Shown in pieces: positions 35,347 to 45,282 of a DNA stretch of 64,000 nucleotides. This DNA comes from Lachnospiraceae bacterium (GTDB taxonomy: Bacteria; Bacillota; Clostridia; Lachnospirales; Lachnospiraceae), in assembly GCA_017557525.1 (NCBI GenBank), contig JAFYYN010000062.1, positions 1 to 64,000 on the forward strand, written 5' to 3'. The position numbers and the translations under genes are program-made. Every line of letters starts with the position of its first letter. The first letter of the stretch is position 1. The notes beneath the pieces are model-generated. The model was given only the letters and a program-made list of their open reading frames with translations, did not search any database and was not told where the DNA came from.

Positions 35347-37365
35347 TTATTGTTCTACTGCTACAATTCTTCCCTCACCGTAAGGGTTAGAATATTTCTC
35401 ACCAACTATTCCGCTTAAAGTACCGGTTATATAATCTATAAGTACCTGGTTGTCGATCTTAACTGCATTCTGAGTTACCTTACAGTCATTAAACATGTTA
35501 TAGCCGTCACCATGATTTAAAAGCGTATAATCAGTAGATGCTAAGGTATATGTTTTATTAAGATCAAGATCCTGTCCGTTGATCTTTACATTCTTAACCC
35601 TGTATTCACCTGTTACACCGGTAAATAATCCGTTTTCATCTAAGGTACAGCTTGAATCTATATAAGTATGGATCTCAAATGTCATGCCTGCAACCTGAGG
35701 GAAACCACCGGTACTTGAAGGAGTAACCCTGCAGCCCCACTCAAGAGCATCCAACAGCTGCTGTCCGGTAACCTCAATAACGGTAAGCATGTTACCAAAA
35801 GGATGAACACTGATGATATCGTTAAATGTTATGTCTCCACTTGCAATGTTTGCTCTTATGCCTCCGGCGTTTACAATTGCAACATCTGCACCTGACTGAT
35901 CAAGATAGGCATCAGCACAAAGATCGCCCAGATTTGTTTCGGTCATACGGACAATACGTATAGGATTACCTTTATCATCCTTTGCTACAGGATCATTAAC
36001 TGTAAGTTGAACATCAGTTTTAGCAACAACCTCTTTTAATTTGGCATCAAATGTCTGAAGTTCTTTTTCCATAACATCACTTACTTCATTACGAAGGCCA
36101 AAAAGCTCTACTGCAGAGATATTATTGTTCCAATTTAAAAGACCTGTATCAATTTCACCGTTAGGAGCAATTGTAACATAACCAATGTTTGAAAGCTTGG
36201 TACCGCAGGCTTGACGTAAGATAGGTTTTCCATCCTTGTTCTCTACAGTATTTTTATCTGTATCATGACTGTGCCCGTCAATAAGCACATCAATACCATT
36301 GGTATGTGAAATTACATCAACATAGGTCCAGGGTTGACAATCATATTCATTACCCAGATGACACATAGCAACTACATAGTCAGCTCCGTCTTTTCTTGCA
36401 TCATCTACTGCTTTCTGTATTGCATTGTAAAGCTTTTCGCCTGTATCATCCTGCATAAAGCCGTAAATGTACTCACCCTTATCATTCATAAAGTATCTGG
36501 GAGTTGATGATGTAAAGGTCTTCGGAGTATCTACGCCTACGAAAGCGATTTTCATGCCGTTAACTTTTTTAATTACATATGGCTCAAGAACAAGCTTTCC
36601 TTCCTTATTTAAATTACAGCTGATATAAGGGAAATTAGCTTTCTTTGTAAGCTCAAGGAAGTTATCCATACCATAATCAAATTCATGGTTTCCGGGTATA
36701 GCTATATCATAGCCTACTGCATTCATAAGCTCAATGATTGCCTCACCCTTGGTAAGAGTACCGATTGACTCTCCCTGGATTGAATCACCGTTATCTACCA
36801 GCAGAACCTGATATCCATAGTCCTTTGAAAGGGCATCCTTAACTGCCTTTAAACCAACATAAGTAAATCCCTGATCTATACCGCAGTGTACATCACTTGT
36901 AAAAAGGATTGCGGTCTCCTTACCTGTTGCAGCATTTCCTTCTATAACAATTTTCTTAGCTTTACTGTATTTAGAATAGTTTGTACCATTAAAGGCTCTA
37001 ATTCTTACATAGTAAACACCGTCTTTGCTATTATCAATCGCAACGGTATGAGTCCTCTTCTTTGTTCCGTCCTGATCAATATTTCCGGCATAGACATAAT
37101 CTTTCATGCCTTCAGCCTTAACATAAATCTCATAGCCTAAAGCATTTTTAGTTTTCTTGATGGTAAGTGTTACCTGTCCATCTTTTTCCTTAACAGAAAT
37201 CTTAGGTCTTGCAACTGAAACAACCGGTGCTGTTTTTGAGACCGTATATACAGGTGTTACCGGTTCCTCATCTGCCCTTGCTGGAATACTTGAAAGTCCT
37301 GACATGGTAAATGCCATGACTACCGCAAGGAAAAATACTAGAAGTGACTTAGAAAACTTTTTCAT
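35347..37365 (-). CDS. Secreted 5'-nucleotidase/2',3'-cyclic phosphodiesterase with FnIII-like domain
   Basis: A signal peptide (about 1-31, cut after ARA) precedes a fibronectin-III-like domain (about 50-145, with YYVRIRAFNGTNYSKYS), a metallophosphoesterase domain (FTSDVHCG, DNGDSIQG, PGNHEFDYG, DGHSHD) and the 5'-nucleotidase C-terminal domain (about 470-665). It belongs to the UshA/YfkN family, which releases nucleosides from extracellular nucleotides. The start overlaps the stop of the diguanylate cyclase gene by 4 bases. No cell-wall anchor motif is seen. Confidence 0.92.
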   Translation of the reverse strand: MKKFSKSLLVFFLAVVMAFTMSGLSSIPARADEEPVTPVYTVSKTAPVVSVARPKISVKEKDGQVTLTIKKTKNALGYEIYVKAEGMKDYVYAGNIDQDGTKKRTHTVAIDNSKDGVYYVRIRAFNGTNYSKYSKAKKIVIEGNAATGKETAILFTSDVHCGIDQGFTYVGLKAVKDALSKDYGYQVLLVDNGDSIQGESIGTLTKGEAIIELMNAVGYDIAIPGNHEFDYGMDNFLELTKKANFPYISCNLNKEGKLVLEPYVIKKVNGMKIAFVGVDTPKTFTSSTPRYFMNDKGEYIYGFMQDDTGEKLYNAIQKAVDDARKDGADYVVAMCHLGNEYDCQPWTYVDVISHTNGIDVLIDGHSHDTDKNTVENKDGKPILRQACGTKLSNIGYVTIAPNGEIDTGLLNWNNNISAVELFGLRNEVSDVMEKELQTFDAKLKEVVAKTDVQLTVNDPVAKDDKGNPIRIVRMTETNLGDLCADAYLDQSGADVAIVNAGGIRANIASGDITFNDIISVHPFGNMLTVIEVTGQQLLDALEWGCRVTPSSTGGFPQVAGMTFEIHTYIDSSCTLDENGLFTGVTGEYRVKNVKINGQDLDLNKTYTLASTDYTLLNHGDGYNMFNDCKVTQNAVKIDNQVLIDYITGTLSGIVGEKYSNPYGEGRIVAVEQ

Positions 37366-38756
37366 TGTTTTTCTGCCTCCTGCTTATTGTTTTGTTTCTT
37401 TTTCTTATCTGCTTTTGCAGATTTATAGAAGGAAATCTCATTCATATTTCCATTCTTTACTTCATATAAGCATGTGTCAGCACGTTTGAAAATGATTTCA
37501 ACAGTGATACCGGGTTCTCCGAATGCCACTCCGGCACTTACCTTAACGCTGGGATCATCCTCATGTTTGATGCTAAGCATCTTATTGATCTTCTTTATCT
37601 TACTTTCAAGCAGTGTAGCAAGAGAAGGATCGCTGTGAACCATGATAACCGCCATCTCATCACCGCCGATACGGCACACATAATCCTGAGCCCTGAAATT
37701 TTCAAAGATAGCATCTGCTACTCTGGTCAATATCCTGTCTCCAACATCATGACCGTAAGCATCATTTATCTGTTTAAACCTGTCTATATCAAAAAGAAGT
37801 AACGCTGATGTCTCAAGATCAAGGTTTTCCATCAAATAATCATAGCCTCTCCTGTTATAGAGCCCTGTCAGCTTGTCATGAGTTGCTTCGTATGTAAGCT
37901 TTTCCTTACTCTGCAGATTGGTATGATGGATAAGGTTATAGGTTTTAGCCAGGAATCTTATCTCATATGCACCACGTATAGGCAGATCCTCTTCATCCCT
38001 GATAAGCTCAACGGAATTTCTGAGAGGCCTAATAACAAGCCTGTAAGTAATAAGTACAATACCCAGCAGTAACAGGATGATAAGTATAGTCAGAACATGC
38101 TCAAAAACAACCTGTGTATGCAGCTTGTCAGCATATTTTGCCTGCTCTTCCTTCATTTCTGCGTCAAGATCCTTGAGGCAGTTATCCATATGGTTGGAAA
38201 TAACTTCTTTTCTCTTACGGTATTCCTCACCATGCATCATGAGCATGGCCATTTCCTTCATCTGGTCAGTAGAAAGCTCCAAGTCGGGTGCCATAAGCTT
38301 AACATTCTGTATTTCTTCAGGATATTCGGAAACATCATAACTATATGCAAGTATGGTGAGCCTTGCTGCATAATATTCCCTTTCCATCAGACTTACCGAC
38401 TCGTCCATAGCTGCACTTAAATCTCTGTAAGCAGCAGATCTAGCATGATCCTGACCTAAAACCTGCAGGGCTTTTTCACGTCTTTGTGTTACTTTAGCCT
38501 CATTGAAGTAATTATCAAGATATTCCCTGTCACCGGTTACAGTAAAATCCTGCATCTGCTCAGTCAGATAATCCGACGCTCTCTGCAGATCATATGAACT
38601 GCTCCTCCACTCTATAAATTTCTGAGTGAACTCATGAGTCTCATCATAAATATTGTTGGTGCCGTTCATGGCTACAATCAGTCCGATCGACAATAGCACT
38701 GAAACTATAAGTATAACGATATTAAGTCTTCGCAAAGATATTCCGCGTTTAAACAT
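37362..38756 (-). CDS. Membrane diguanylate cyclase
   Basis: Two helices (about 10-30 and 220-240) enclose an extracytoplasmic helical sensor region; a GGDEF domain follows (about 295-440) with DKLTGLYNRRGYD, FDIDRFKQINDAYGHDVGD and the active site RIGGDEM. GGDEM in place of GGDEF is a tolerated variant, so activity is likely. Product c-di-GMP; the HD-GYP protein at 16631 would degrade it. A Lys/Gln-rich tail ends the protein, overlapping the 5'-nucleotidase start (ATGA). The sensed signal is unknown. Confidence 0.9.
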   Translation of the reverse strand: MFKRGISLRRLNIVILIVSVLLSIGLIVAMNGTNNIYDETHEFTQKFIEWRSSSYDLQRASDYLTEQMQDFTVTGDREYLDNYFNEAKVTQRREKALQVLGQDHARSAAYRDLSAAMDESVSLMEREYYAARLTILAYSYDVSEYPEEIQNVKLMAPDLELSTDQMKEMAMLMMHGEEYRKRKEVISNHMDNCLKDLDAEMKEEQAKYADKLHTQVVFEHVLTILIILLLLGIVLITYRLVIRPLRNSVELIRDEEDLPIRGAYEIRFLAKTYNLIHHTNLQSKEKLTYEATHDKLTGLYNRRGYDYLMENLDLETSALLLFDIDRFKQINDAYGHDVGDRILTRVADAIFENFRAQDYVCRIGGDEMAVIMVHSDPSLATLLESKIKKINKMLSIKHEDDPSVKVSAGVAFGEPGITVEIIFKRADTCLYEVKNGNMNEISFYKSAKADKKKKQNNKQEAEKQ

Positions 38757-38789
38757 AAAATCTACTTCCTTTCCGAAATGATTCTATCA

Positions 38790-40190
38790 CTATTGTCTCG
38801 ATAATTCAACAACTGTTTCAACATGTACGGTCCACGGGAACATGTCACAGCATTTTGCCTTTACTACATGATATCCGTTTTCGTTAAATACCTCAAGATC
38901 TCTTGCAAGACTGGTCGGTTTACACGAAACATACACTATCCTGTCCACACCGTAGTTTATGATCTTTGTAAGAGCCTTTGGATGTATCCCTTCGCGTGGA
39001 GGATCAAGTACTATTAAGTCCGGCTTAATCTTTATTTCATCAAGCACCTTTAATACATCCCCACAGATAAACTCGCAGTTTGAAAGCAGGTTCAACGCTG
39101 CATTCATCTTGGCTGACTCCACAGCCTCAGGCACTATCTCAACTCCGGTAACACTTTTTGCTACAGGTGCAAGTATCTGAGCTATGGTACCCGTACCGGA
39201 ATAAAGGTCAAATACGTTTTTATCTTTTGTATCCCCTATAAAATCTCTTACTATCTTATATAATACTTCTGCTCCAAACGAATTTGTCTGGAAAAAGCTA
39301 AAGGTTGTGATTTTAAAAATCTGACCAAGTATTTCTTCAAAAAAGAAATCCTTACCTGTTAAAACTATGATCTTATCAGCCTTTACAGCATCAGCAGGGT
39401 CATCATTTATACTGTGAAGTATACCGACAATGTTTCCGTTAAGATTAAGGTTTTGCAGCCCCTCGGTAAACTCCTTTAAAAAGCTTTCCTCAGTCTGGAG
39501 ACTGTCCTTATTATCCCACTGCGAGGTTGTAACAAGATTTACCAAGATCTCACCGGTTGTAGCCGCACGGCGTATTAAAAGATGCCTTAGGAAACCCTCA
39601 TGAGACATCTTATGACAATATGTAAGATTCCATTTTCTGCATAAATCTATGGTAAATCTTATGATCGTATTGTAATCATCGTTTGTAATCTTGCAGTCAG
39701 TGATCTGTAAAATATCATAAAAGCTTCCGGCTTTATGCAGCCCGAGGGTCAGTTCCCCATCCTTACAGGAATCTCCGAATGAAAATTCCATTTTGTTTCT
39801 GTAAGCTTTTTCGTTAGGGCTGGCAGCTATGCCCATAAATTCGTACTCGTATTTACCGGCAATCGCCTCGTCAAGTATATTTTTGACCTGGTCTGCCTTA
39901 AGATTTAAAAGAGCATCATAGGTTAAACGCTGATATGTGCAGCCTCCGCAAAGCTCAAAATGCGGACAGAAAGGCTCCTGCGTTTCAAGCGGTGATCGAT
40001 CTAATACTTCTACCAGCTTACCCTCGTGCCTTCCGTTTCTTATTTTTGATAGTCTAAAATTGACAGTCTGGCCTTCAAGGACATTTTTTACGACGATACG
40101 CTCGCCCTCACACTCAACTATACCCTTATTGGGATATATTGACTTTATTACCTTCCCTGTATAGTCCTGACCTTTTTTTAACGATGACAT
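38790..40190 (-). CDS. rlmD: 23S rRNA (uracil-C5)-methyltransferase, RlmD/RlmCD family
   Basis: It transfers methyl from SAM to C5 of specific 23S rRNA uridines. Residues 1-60 are a TRAM domain (KGQDYTGKVIKSIYPNKGIV), then the Fe-S motif CPHFELCGGCTYQ, the SAM motif VFDLYSGTGTIAQ, LDPPREGIHP and the catalytic Cys in VYVSCKP. The start at 40190 (MSSLKKGQD) is preferred; 41 further in-frame codons upstream read as non-conserved sequence and overlap the divergent promoter region. The exact target (U747, U1939 or both) cannot be told. 466 residues. Confidence 0.92.
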   Translation of the reverse strand: MSSLKKGQDYTGKVIKSIYPNKGIVECEGERIVVKNVLEGQTVNFRLSKIRNGRHEGKLVEVLDRSPLETQEPFCPHFELCGGCTYQRLTYDALLNLKADQVKNILDEAIAGKYEYEFMGIAASPNEKAYRNKMEFSFGDSCKDGELTLGLHKAGSFYDILQITDCKITNDDYNTIIRFTIDLCRKWNLTYCHKMSHEGFLRHLLIRRAATTGEILVNLVTTSQWDNKDSLQTEESFLKEFTEGLQNLNLNGNIVGILHSINDDPADAVKADKIIVLTGKDFFFEEILGQIFKITTFSFFQTNSFGAEVLYKIVRDFIGDTKDKNVFDLYSGTGTIAQILAPVAKSVTGVEIVPEAVESAKMNAALNLLSNCEFICGDVLKVLDEIKIKPDLIVLDPPREGIHPKALTKIINYGVDRIVYVSCKPTSLARDLEVFNENGYHVVKAKCCDMFPWTVHVETVVELSRQ

Positions 40191-40222
40191 AAAATAACCT
40201 GCCTTATATACAAATAAAATAG

Positions 40223-40251
40223 TTGACTTTAATTGTTTAAAGTGATAAAAT
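40223..40251 (+). promoter_or_regulatory. Promoter of the TrpR-like regulator gene
   Basis: TTGACT at 40223-40228, 17 bases, TAAAAT at 40246-40251. AAGGAG precedes ATG 40328. Confidence 0.65.
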
Positions 40252-40327
40252 TGTATAGTGTAAAAAATATAAAATTTTAAAGCATGAAAACATCCAATAC
40301 ATTCTAATCGCAAAGGAGAAGGCTGAT

Positions 40328-40627
40328 ATGAATAACAAACTACATACCGAAGCAGTTGATTATCTTTTTGACGGAATACTTACACTTAAATCCAAAGAGG
40401 AATGCTATACCTTCTTTGAAGATGTCTGCACCATCAACGAGATCCTCTCCCTTTCCCAGCGTTTTGAGGTTGCAAAAATGCTCCGCTCAGGGAAAACCTA
40501 TTTAGAGATTGCTGAGAAAACCGGCGCCTCCACAGCTACCATCAGCCGTGTTAACCGTTCGCTTAACTACGGCAATGACGGCTATGACATGGTATTTAAC
40601 CGTTTAGAGGAATCTGAGGAAAAATAA
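40328..40627 (+). CDS. YerC/YecD-type TrpR-like DNA-binding protein
   Basis: 99 residues matching the YerC/YecD family: the segment LYLSQRFEVAKML-like (here LSLSQRFEVAKMLRSGKTY) leads into the helix-turn-helix EIAEKTGASTATISRVNRSL shared with TrpR. The YerC regulon is not well defined. It stands alone, divergent from rlmD and convergent with the SNF2 gene, whose stop is 6 bases away; no terminator separates them. Confidence 0.88.
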   Translation: MNNKLHTEAVDYLFDGILTLKSKEECYTFFEDVCTINEILSLSQRFEVAKMLRSGKTYLEIAEKTGASTATISRVNRSLNYGNDGYDMVFNRLEESEEK

Positions 40628-40633
40628 TCCCTT

Positions 40634-43600
40634 TTAGTTATAAGAGAATATATCTTCCAGCTCTTCCTTTGTCAGAGTATCGATAAACACTCCGTTTGCG
40701 GTAATGACAGAGTCGAGGAGCTCTTTTTTCTTTTGCTGGAGCTTATAGATCTTTTCCTCGATAGTACCACGGGTAAGGAGTTTTAATACATAAACATCGT
40801 TGGTCTGACCGATACGGTAAGCTCTGTCAGTTGCCTGCTCTTCAACCGCAGGATTCCACCAGGGGTCGTAATGGATAACGGTATCAGCTCCGATAAGGTT
40901 TAGACCTGTACCACCCGCTTTTAATGAGATCAAAAATACCTGACCCTTACCGTCATTAAATTCCTTGGCCATCTCCAGTCTTTCCTTAGGAGGAGTTGCG
41001 CCATCAAGGTAAAAGAACTCGATCTGTCTTTCCTCAAACTCCTGCTTTATGATATCAAGCATGCCTGTAAACTGAGAAAATACGATAGTCCTGTGACCGT
41101 TTGCTATGGCATTGTTTATCTGCTGCAGTAAAAGATCAAGCTTTCCGCTGCCGCCCTTATAATTTGAAAGAAAAGTTGACGGATGACAGCATATCTGTCT
41201 AAGCCTTGTAAGTGCAGCCAGTATCTTTATCCTGCTCTTTTCAAGGCCGTTTTCATTTATCTCACCGAATATATCTGTCTTTAGCTCGTTCATATAAGCG
41301 AGGTATACCTTACGCTGCTCGTCGGTCATATCGGTCAGCATCTTTTCCTCGAGCTTATCAGGCAGATCGTTTAATACGTCTTTCTTCATCCTTCGTAAAA
41401 TGAAGGGCCTGATACGTGAATTTAGATCTGAAACCGCCTTTTCGTCGCCATTGATGATGGGTTTTTCGTATCTTACGGTAAACCTTGAGTGAGTCATCAG
41501 GAAATTAGGCATAATATAATCAAATAATGACCATAACTCAGATAATGAGTTTTCAATAGGAGTACCGGTAAGGGCAAACCTGTGATCGGCTTTTAGCTGC
41601 TTTACACATTGCGCATTTAAGGATGCAGCATTTTTGATAAACTGAGCCTCATCCAGGAATATGGTATTAAATACAATTTTCTTATAATATTGCACATCAC
41701 GCCTTATAAGAGGATATGATGTTATAAGGATATCAAATTCCTTGCTGTTTTCTATAAGCGAATATCTCTCGTTAGGGTTACCGGCTACAACCTGGCACTT
41801 TAGATCCGGTGCAAAATTGTTTATCTCATCCATCCAGTTGTAGATTATTGAGCTCGGACATACGATAAGGAACTGGTCATGCTCCTCCTCGTGCCTCTGC
41901 TTTTTACCGGAAATATAGCATATTGCCTGCAGAGTCTTACCAAGACCCATATCATCGGCAAGTATACCGCCCAAGCTGTTTGCAGCAAGCGTCATCATCC
42001 ACTTATATCCTGTGGACTGATAGCCTCTTAGTGTAGCATTTATGTTATCGGGCAGATCATAATCTGTCTCTGTTGCCTTTGTGATCCTCTCTATGAGCTC
42101 TTTAAATTCCTTATTCTTATTTACCTTAAATCCGCTCTTCTCCAGAGCGTCATCAAGATAAAAGGCATTACTCTTAGGCAGGAGTATCCCAGTATCATCA
42201 ATATTCTTTGAGGTAACACCGAGATTATCAAGTATATCGGAAAGCCTCTCCATATCCCCGTCTTCGAGGTTGATAAAGCTTCCGTCATACATTCTGTAAT
42301 ATTTCTTACGTACCTTTAGAGCCCTGAACAGTGCCTTAAGCTCGTCGTTGGACATGTTCTCGAAATCAAAATTCATCTCAAGAAGATCCATCTTGCTGCT
42401 TACCCTTAGGCCTATATTAAAGTTGCCTCCGGTACGTACCTTAAGCTTCTTAAAGTCCTCAGAATAATATACCTCAGCCTGCTCTAAAAGATCCGTCTTT
42501 TCACTTAATAGAAAATCATAGATTGCAGACTCGGATTTTAACAGATAGAAATTGCTCCTGGGCTCAAAGCCGTAATTTTCAAGGATATTGCGGAGCTTGT
42601 CTTCCTTATCCTTCTGTCTGATGATAATATAATAATCAGAGTCAGGATTCTCAAAGCTGCTAAACTCAAACTGATCGTAAATGAAATGGAGCTCAGCCTT
42701 GATACCGTTATTATAGCGGTCAAAGTATACCGAAGCGTGGAATTCGGGACTGATATATCTGTCCTGCAGCTCCTCAGGTATATCGATATCCATGCTGTCA
42801 CCGATCTTAGGCAGTACTTCCTCTAAGAAACGCTGCTTGTTTTCACCTCTGAAAAGTAAAGCGGGCTTATCAGCTCCCAAAGCATTAAAAAACGGAGCAT
42901 AATTACGCTTAAACTGAGGTGTAGGCATGAAAACAGCACCATTATAGTAAATCAGATCGCCGGTCTTTGAAAGAGGCAGCACTGCCTCCTTGTCCCTGTA
43001 ATCAAACATAATGGTGTCTTCCACAATATCAAGATCATATTTAATATTGGGATTTTCCTTGAATACCCTTACATTTTCATAAACCTTACCGTACAGATTA
43101 AGTGTAAATGTATTTCTGCCAAGTATGAGTAACAGCTTTGTAAGCAGGGTCTGGTTAATTGTAAGGGTTGATTTGTAGAAAAATTTCTTGCTGTCTAATG
43201 ACTCATCCATACCGAATATCTGGTACATTTCAAGTATAAAGTCCAAGATATTCTGTGATGATCTGTCAAATTCACACTCTCTGAAAACGAATGAAAAATC
43301 CTTTCCGAGAGTAATATCGGTCTGTTTTACATAATCAAAGATAAATTTCTTTAAGGTCTGGACCTTGTACAGTTTTTCACGTCCGGCTTTTATTGATAAA
43401 TAGGCATTGGAATCAGCCTTGCTCATGATCTCGGGCACTGTGATTATAGGCTCGATATGGAAAACATTTTTCTGAAAATCAAGATCTTCCTGTGCCTGGA
43501 AAAAGTCAAGCACTGAGCAGGCACGCCTGTCCTCAGGAGTGGGCTGTTTCATAAGCTTTTCTTTTTCCTGAGTCTTTAAAATGGCAAAAAGGCCGGCTAT

Positions 43601-43879
43601 AACATGCTTGCAGGCCCCGCTCTCCTTATCCTTTAATGATGACGCGCAGTTACAGGTATATGCAAAGCTTATTGCCGAGTCTTCATTATCCTTGTCTTTT
43701 TCCTTATCATCGATCAGTACGGTATAGTCAAAAACATCGTTGACAATTATACGCATCTGACCGTTTTTAAGGCATGTGATACTTTTAACCTGGCCATTCC
43801 TGTAGAGATAAATACCTCTGGAATAAGTCAGATCATCAGCTGCTAAATTTTTTAAAATCAGTCTCGATAAAATTTGCAT
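40634..43879 (-). CDS. SWIM zinc-finger SNF2-family helicase
   Basis: 1081 residues. The N terminus has a SWIM zinc finger (C76-x-C78 ... C90-x-H92), the middle third is a bacterial SNF2-associated region, and the C-terminal 480 residues are the SNF2 ATPase: DDMGLGKTLQAI (Walker A), FLDEAQFIKN (DEAQ in place of DEAH), LTGTPIENS, FSQFTGMLDII and DPWWNPAVEEQATDRAYRIGQ. Such Rad5/HepA-like proteins move along double-stranded DNA; the bacterial role is unclear. It is the last gene before yerC, 68 bases downstream of the U32 gene. Confidence 0.93.
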   Translation of the reverse strand: MQILSRLILKNLAADDLTYSRGIYLYRNGQVKSITCLKNGQMRIIVNDVFDYTVLIDDKEKDKDNEDSAISFAYTCNCASSLKDKESGACKHVIAGLFAILKTQEKEKLMKQPTPEDRRACSVLDFFQAQEDLDFQKNVFHIEPIITVPEIMSKADSNAYLSIKAGREKLYKVQTLKKFIFDYVKQTDITLGKDFSFVFRECEFDRSSQNILDFILEMYQIFGMDESLDSKKFFYKSTLTINQTLLTKLLLILGRNTFTLNLYGKVYENVRVFKENPNIKYDLDIVEDTIMFDYRDKEAVLPLSKTGDLIYYNGAVFMPTPQFKRNYAPFFNALGADKPALLFRGENKQRFLEEVLPKIGDSMDIDIPEELQDRYISPEFHASVYFDRYNNGIKAELHFIYDQFEFSSFENPDSDYYIIIRQKDKEDKLRNILENYGFEPRSNFYLLKSESAIYDFLLSEKTDLLEQAEVYYSEDFKKLKVRTGGNFNIGLRVSSKMDLLEMNFDFENMSNDELKALFRALKVRKKYYRMYDGSFINLEDGDMERLSDILDNLGVTSKNIDDTGILLPKSNAFYLDDALEKSGFKVNKNKEFKELIERITKATETDYDLPDNINATLRGYQSTGYKWMMTLAANSLGGILADDMGLGKTLQAICYISGKKQRHEEEHDQFLIVCPSSIIYNWMDEINNFAPDLKCQVVAGNPNERYSLIENSKEFDILITSYPLIRRDVQYYKKIVFNTIFLDEAQFIKNAASLNAQCVKQLKADHRFALTGTPIENSLSELWSLFDYIMPNFLMTHSRFTVRYEKPIINGDEKAVSDLNSRIRPFILRRMKKDVLNDLPDKLEEKMLTDMTDEQRKVYLAYMNELKTDIFGEINENGLEKSRIKILAALTRLRQICCHPSTFLSNYKGGSGKLDLLLQQINNAIANGHRTIVFSQFTGMLDIIKQEFEERQIEFFYLDGATPPKERLEMAKEFNDGKGQVFLISLKAGGTGLNLIGADTVIHYDPWWNPAVEEQATDRAYRIGQTNDVYVLKLLTRGTIEEKIYKLQQKKKELLDSVITANGVFIDTLTKEELEDIFSYN

Positions 43880-43947
43880 TTAACATACCTTTTGCACGCA
43901 TGGTACACATAACATACCGTGCCTGCCGCGATATGCTATGGACATAT

Positions 43948-45216
43948 TTATGCCTTATCAGGTCCTCTGCGTAATAAATCCCCGACTTCTGCGTCAATGT
44001 CTAAAGTAACAAATATTTTTTGTGAAGCATGTGGACAGCTTTCCATTTCATTGCCTTCGCTGTCTGTTATCTTCAGTACCTTACATTTCTTAATTTCTAA
44101 ACCGCCGGGAGATAAAAGCTCTATCTCATCCCCCTTGCAGAACTTATTTTTCTGTATAAGACTGCATTTTGTAGCTTTAGTACCATCAAGTTCCGTTTTT
44201 TCAGTACTAAGCAGTGTCCCAAGATAGACAAAATCCTTTACATAAGTGCTTTCACCATATACCATGGACTCTGCTGTAGGTTTTCCAAAGTAAAAGCCCG
44301 TTGTAAACATCCTGTTGGTACACTTTGCAATCTCTTCTAAGTATATAGGGATGTTTTTCTTATACTCCTCAGGATTATCGAAATACGTATCTATCGCATT
44401 TCTGTATGCTCTTGCTATAGTTGCAACATACAATGCGGTTTTCATCCTGCCCTCTATCTTTAAGGAATCAATCCCGGCGTCAACAATCTCAGGGATGTGA
44501 TCGATCATGCAGAGATCCTTTGAATTAAATATGTAAGTACCTCTTTCATTTTCCTCTATAGGGAAATACTCATTTGGTCTTGTTTCTTCACTTATGTAGT
44601 ATTTCCATCTGCATGGATGCGTGCATTCACCAAGATTGGCATCTCTGCCGGTCAGATAGTTACTTAGCAGGCATCTGCCAGAATACGAAATACACATCGC
44701 ACCATGTATAAAGCTTTCTATTTCACAGTCCTCAGGGATATTTTCATGTATCTCCTTTATTTCCTTAAGCGTAAGCTCTCTGGCTGAAACAATGCGCTTT
44801 GCACCCTGCTCATACCAGAATCTGAAAGTAAGATAATTAACATTATTTGCCTGTGTGCTTATATGTCTTTCGATATCGGGGGCATATTCTTTAGCCAGAT
44901 TAAATACACCGGGATCACTAATGATAAATCCGTCCGGCTTAATACCTGCAAGATATTTAAGATAATCCTTTAAACCCTCTATATCATTGTTGTGGGCGGT
45001 GATGTTTACCGTCACATATATCTTTTTCCCAATGTTGTGAGTATATTCCACTGCCTCTTTTAATTCCTCATCGGAAAAATTATGTGCCTTGGCTCTTAAG
45101 GAAAACATATCCCCGCCGACATAAACTGCATCAGCACCAAATCTGAAAGCAGTTTTTAGAACATCCAGGCTTCCCGCCGGCATAAGTAACTCAGGTTTTT
45201 TCAAACTTTTTCTCAC
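43948..45216 (-). CDS. trhP: U32-family protein, tRNA 5-hydroxyuridine synthesis (TrhP)
   Basis: 422 residues with PELLMPAGSLDVLKTAFRFGADAVYVGG, the U32 signature (ESFIHGAMCISYSGRCLLSNY) and four conserved Cys. TrhP hydroxylates U34 in tRNA; Bacillus has the pair YrrN/YrrO, here one gene. It follows trmR, whose product methylates the hydroxyuridine, so the two steps are co-encoded. Start uncertain: GTG 45216 and TTG 45204 both lack a strong site. A family A repeat lies in the gap to trmR. Confidence 0.88.
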   Translation of the reverse strand: MRKSLKKPELLMPAGSLDVLKTAFRFGADAVYVGGDMFSLRAKAHNFSDEELKEAVEYTHNIGKKIYVTVNITAHNNDIEGLKDYLKYLAGIKPDGFIISDPGVFNLAKEYAPDIERHISTQANNVNYLTFRFWYEQGAKRIVSARELTLKEIKEIHENIPEDCEIESFIHGAMCISYSGRCLLSNYLTGRDANLGECTHPCRWKYYISEETRPNEYFPIEENERGTYIFNSKDLCMIDHIPEIVDAGIDSLKIEGRMKTALYVATIARAYRNAIDTYFDNPEEYKKNIPIYLEEIAKCTNRMFTTGFYFGKPTAESMVYGESTYVKDFVYLGTLLSTEKTELDGTKATKCSLIQKNKFCKGDEIELLSPGGLEIKKCKVLKITDSEGNEMESCPHASQKIFVTLDIDAEVGDLLRRGPDKA

Positions 45217-45252
45217 TTTCTATATTAACTACAGTGTTAAAGGTTTACTTAT

Positions 45253-45281
45253 TGTCAGGGAAGCTGACTGATGAGGTGTGT
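45253..45281 (-). repeat. Dispersed palindromic element, family A, copy S2
   Basis: Minus strand: CACACCTCATCAGTCAG-CTTCC-CTGACAA. It contains the ACACCTCATC lead and hairpin 1 (GTCAG/CTGAC); hairpin 2 is missing. It lies between trmR stop and trhP start. Confidence 0.65.
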
Positions 45282-45282
45282 T

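Noticed and set aside
37362..38756. Inactive diguanylate cyclase because of GGDEM
   Set aside because: The last position of GGDEF varies in active enzymes, and the other metal and substrate motifs are intact.
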